Positions 61,949 through 64,000 of a stretch of DNA of 64,000 nucleotides are shown here, one piece after another. The DNA lies in the NCBI RefSeq assembly GCF_900103665.1, contig NZ_FNGY01000001.1, forward strand, positions 496,001 to 560,000. Direction: 5' to 3'. How positions within the stretch are numbered: position 1 is the first letter of the stretch; each line of letters begins with the position of its first letter. Source of the DNA: Pedobacter steynii (GTDB taxonomy: Bacteria > Bacteroidota > Bacteroidia > Sphingobacteriales > Sphingobacteriaceae). The translations under genes and the position numbers were made by a program. Under the pieces are notes generated by a model. The model was not told the origin of the DNA. It did not search any database and saw only the letters and a program-made list of their open reading frames with translations.

Positions 61949-64000
61949 ATGAAAAAAATATTAAGAATAGCTAAAACAGAATTGCAGACATTATTCTACT
62001 CACCGGTAGCTTGGTTGATACTGATCGTGTTTGCCTTCCAGTTAGGCTTTATCATCTCAGATAATTATGTAGACTGGGCGAGAAGAAAAACCTTAGGGTA
62101 TGCCATATTCCCCCTTTCACAGATGATTTTTTCCTTTCAAAGCCTTAAGGGTTACCTGTATTTTTATCTGCCGTTATTGACCATGGGCGTTATCAGCCGT
62201 GAGTATGCTAGTGGATCGATCAAATTACTGTATTCATCTCCTGTATCTAACCTGCAGATCGTCTTGGGAAAATACCTGGCTATGGTCGGTTATTGTTTCG
62301 CTTTGCTGTCATTATTGGTTCCGTTTCTGGTGCTTGGTGGCGTTCTGATACAGAATTTTCAATGGATAGAAGCGCTTACACCAATCCTGGGTCTGTTTTT
62401 GCTCATCTGTGCATACGCGGCGATTGGCTTATTTACCTCCAGCCTGACTTCATATCAAGTAGTAGCGGCAATGGGCACCCTTTGTGTGCTAACTCTGTTA
62501 AATTATGCGGGAAAGATCGCTCAGGATATTCCTTTTATCAGAGAATTGACCTACTGGATTTGGCTATCAGGAAAGGCCGATAGTTTTCTGCAGGGGCTGA
62601 TCTCCTCACAGGATTTCCTTTATTTCATTATTGTGATATGCCTTTTCTTAGCCCTAACAGTCATCAGGTTTCAAACCATCAAGAAAAGTGGCCCTTGGTA
62701 TTTGAAAGCGGTTAAGTATGTTGGTGCAGTTCTTATCGCGGTTTCTATGGGTTATTTTTCTTCCAGACCCAAATTAATGTTTTACCATGATGTCATGCAT
62801 ACCCAGGAGAATACCTTGTCGGTTGGTAGCCAAGAAATCATGGAGAAGGTTACTGGTGGATTAACCATAACTACCTATGTAAATCTATTTCATCCAACTT
62901 TCAAATTTGCTGGCCCTTCAGAATTCAATAGCGACAAAAGCCGCTTTGATAAGTATGCCAGATTCAAGCCAGAAATGAATCTGAAATATGTGTATTACTA
63001 TCGAAAGCCTGATGTCAAAGTGATTACACCTAAGGAACTGAAAGCGCAACGTGAAGATGCCCAAAAAGTATGCGAAACTATGGGCTTTGATTTTGATCTA
63101 TTCCTGGATCCCAATCAAATAGACAAATTAATTGATCTCTCAGGTGAGAAATACCAGCTTACCCGGTTGATTGAACGGGAAAATGGCCAAAAAGCTTTTC
63201 TGAGAACATACGATGACCCAATTAATCCACTTCCGGAGGAAAGAGAAATCACAGCTGCCTTTAAAAGGTTGGTGATGAAGCTACCTAAGATAGGATATAT
63301 TCAAGGGTATGGCCAACGTGGATTGAACGACGACTCAGATCGCGGTTATAGTAATATAATGAGCAATCCTGCTTCCAGACAGGCCCTGATTAACCAGGGA
63401 ATGGATGTTGATGAGATTAATTTGAGTTATGGGGAGGATATTCCGGCTGACATGTCTCTAATTGTGATTGCGGACGGAAAGGTCCCATTCGAGTCAGAAG
63501 CAATAGAAAAAATCATGAAGTTTGTTCAGCTTGGCGGGAATGTAATTGTACTGGGGGAGGTGAATCACCAGGCTGCGCTAAATCCACTCGTTAACCAGTT
63601 TGGTGTACGGTTTCTTCCCGGAGAACTGGTACAAAAGCAGACTGTTGGCCTACCTAATCTGGTGTTTGGCAATCATACTTTAGAGTCGAGGAAGGTGTCC
63701 TATCTTTATGACTATTTCAAATATGGGTACCAGTTGATGTTGCCTGGCGCTGTCGCAATTGTTCCTGAACAAGATAAGGGTTTCAAATATACTCCACTAT
63801 TTACTACGGACTCAGTAGGCAGCTGGAACGAGCTTAATACAGTCAATTTCATTGACGAGGTTCCCCAAATAGACGATGCGAAGGAAGAGGAAAAGCCTAA
63901 TACCGTAGGCGCGATGTTGGAGCGAAAGATAAACGGTAAATCCCAAAAAATATTTATCGTTGGTGATGCAGATTGTTTAAGCAATCTCGGTTTGTCAAAA
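61949..64000 (+). CDS. ABC permease fused to a GldG-like domain (3' partial)
   Basis: The frame is open from the ATG at 61949 to the end of the window (684 codons). Residues 1-245 are an ABC-2 type permease with six hydrophobic segments (LQTLFYSPVAWLILIVFAFQ, GVISREYASGSIKLLYSSPVS). A seventh segment near 260-275 leads to a periplasmic domain of the GldG/ABC-auxiliary type (MFYHDVMHTQENTLSVGSQEI, IGYIQGYGQRG, VIADGKVPFESEAIEKIMKFVQLGGNVIV). In gliding bacteria GldF and GldG are separate; here permease and GldG-like part are one chain. Confidence 0.85.
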   Translation, partial: MKKILRIAKTELQTLFYSPVAWLILIVFAFQLGFIISDNYVDWARRKTLGYAIFPLSQMIFSFQSLKGYLYFYLPLLTMGVISREYASGSIKLLYSSPVSNLQIVLGKYLAMVGYCFALLSLLVPFLVLGGVLIQNFQWIEALTPILGLFLLICAYAAIGLFTSSLTSYQVVAAMGTLCVLTLLNYAGKIAQDIPFIRELTYWIWLSGKADSFLQGLISSQDFLYFIIVICLFLALTVIRFQTIKKSGPWYLKAVKYVGAVLIAVSMGYFSSRPKLMFYHDVMHTQENTLSVGSQEIMEKVTGGLTITTYVNLFHPTFKFAGPSEFNSDKSRFDKYARFKPEMNLKYVYYYRKPDVKVITPKELKAQREDAQKVCETMGFDFDLFLDPNQIDKLIDLSGEKYQLTRLIERENGQKAFLRTYDDPINPLPEEREITAAFKRLVMKLPKIGYIQGYGQRGLNDDSDRGYSNIMSNPASRQALINQGMDVDEINLSYGEDIPADMSLIVIADGKVPFESEAIEKIMKFVQLGGNVIVLGEVNHQAALNPLVNQFGVRFLPGELVQKQTVGLPNLVFGNHTLESRKVSYLYDYFKYGYQLMLPGAVAIVPEQDKGFKYTPLFTTDSVGSWNELNTVNFIDEVPQIDDAKEEEKPNTVGAMLERKINGKSQKIFIVGDADCLSNLGLSK

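Noticed and set aside
1..64000. tRNA, rRNA genes and CRISPR arrays
   Set aside because: No stretch with a tRNA-like T-arm, no rRNA sequence and no regularly spaced direct repeats were seen on either strand.

Overview
The window looks like chromosomal DNA of a Bacteroidota bacterium, most likely Sphingobacteriaceae (Pedobacter-like). The reasons are paired SusC/SusD outer-membrane proteins with a FecI/FecR regulatory pair, GldA/GldG-like ABC genes, tandem DUF6443-type Rhs proteins, a BtgA/BtgB mobilization pair, promoters of the Bacteroidota -7 type (TAnnTTTG) and mostly weak Shine-Dalgarno signals. The genus is inference; no rRNA or tRNA gene was seen.

Layout. 1-2.4 kb: the end of an exonuclease-like gene and a secreted M1-like metallopeptidase. 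2.6-10.7 kb: two large secreted Rhs-type proteins, the second ending in a probable HExxxH toxin domain, followed by a small lipoprotein that may be its immunity protein. 10.7-35.2 kb: mostly housekeeping genes: a TlpA-like thiol reductase, queG, a GNAT/nitrilase fusion, ruvB, a 3-hydroxyacyl-CoA dehydrogenase, pdxH, a YqgE protein, purEK, a HI0933-type flavoprotein, an amidohydrolase with a beta-propeller, a RecQ helicase, an MFS transporter, a LutA-like protein, thrS-infC-rpmI-rplT and bioF-bioD. 35.2-42.4 kb: a self-cleaving-type repressor with three matching operators facing a GIY-YIG gene, a large outer-membrane peptidase/propeller/barrel protein and a class A penicillin-binding protein.

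42.5-52.9 kb is accessory DNA. It starts with a tyrosine recombinase and continues with a small regulatory region carrying a 19-bp inverted repeat, a hairpin-rich probable oriT, btgA, btgB and a coupling-protein ATPase. Cargo-like genes follow: a leucine-rich-repeat protein, a GNAT pair, a possible 34-residue peptide and an orphan protein. The right end of the element could not be fixed. 53-64 kb is a FecI-FecR-SusC-SusD locus continued by a degenerate zinc-peptidase-like lipoprotein and a GldA/GldG-like ABC transporter that runs off the window.

The strongest candidates for undescribed biology are: two related structured elements in opposite orientations at 21.6-21.9 kb, with a shared hairpin loop and differing but still paired stems; the three-site operator of the S24-type repressor; the palindromic inverted repeat in the mobilizable element; the Rhs toxin/immunity candidate pair; the LRR cargo protein; and the SusCD locus coupled to an ABC exporter and an inactive-looking peptidase homologue.
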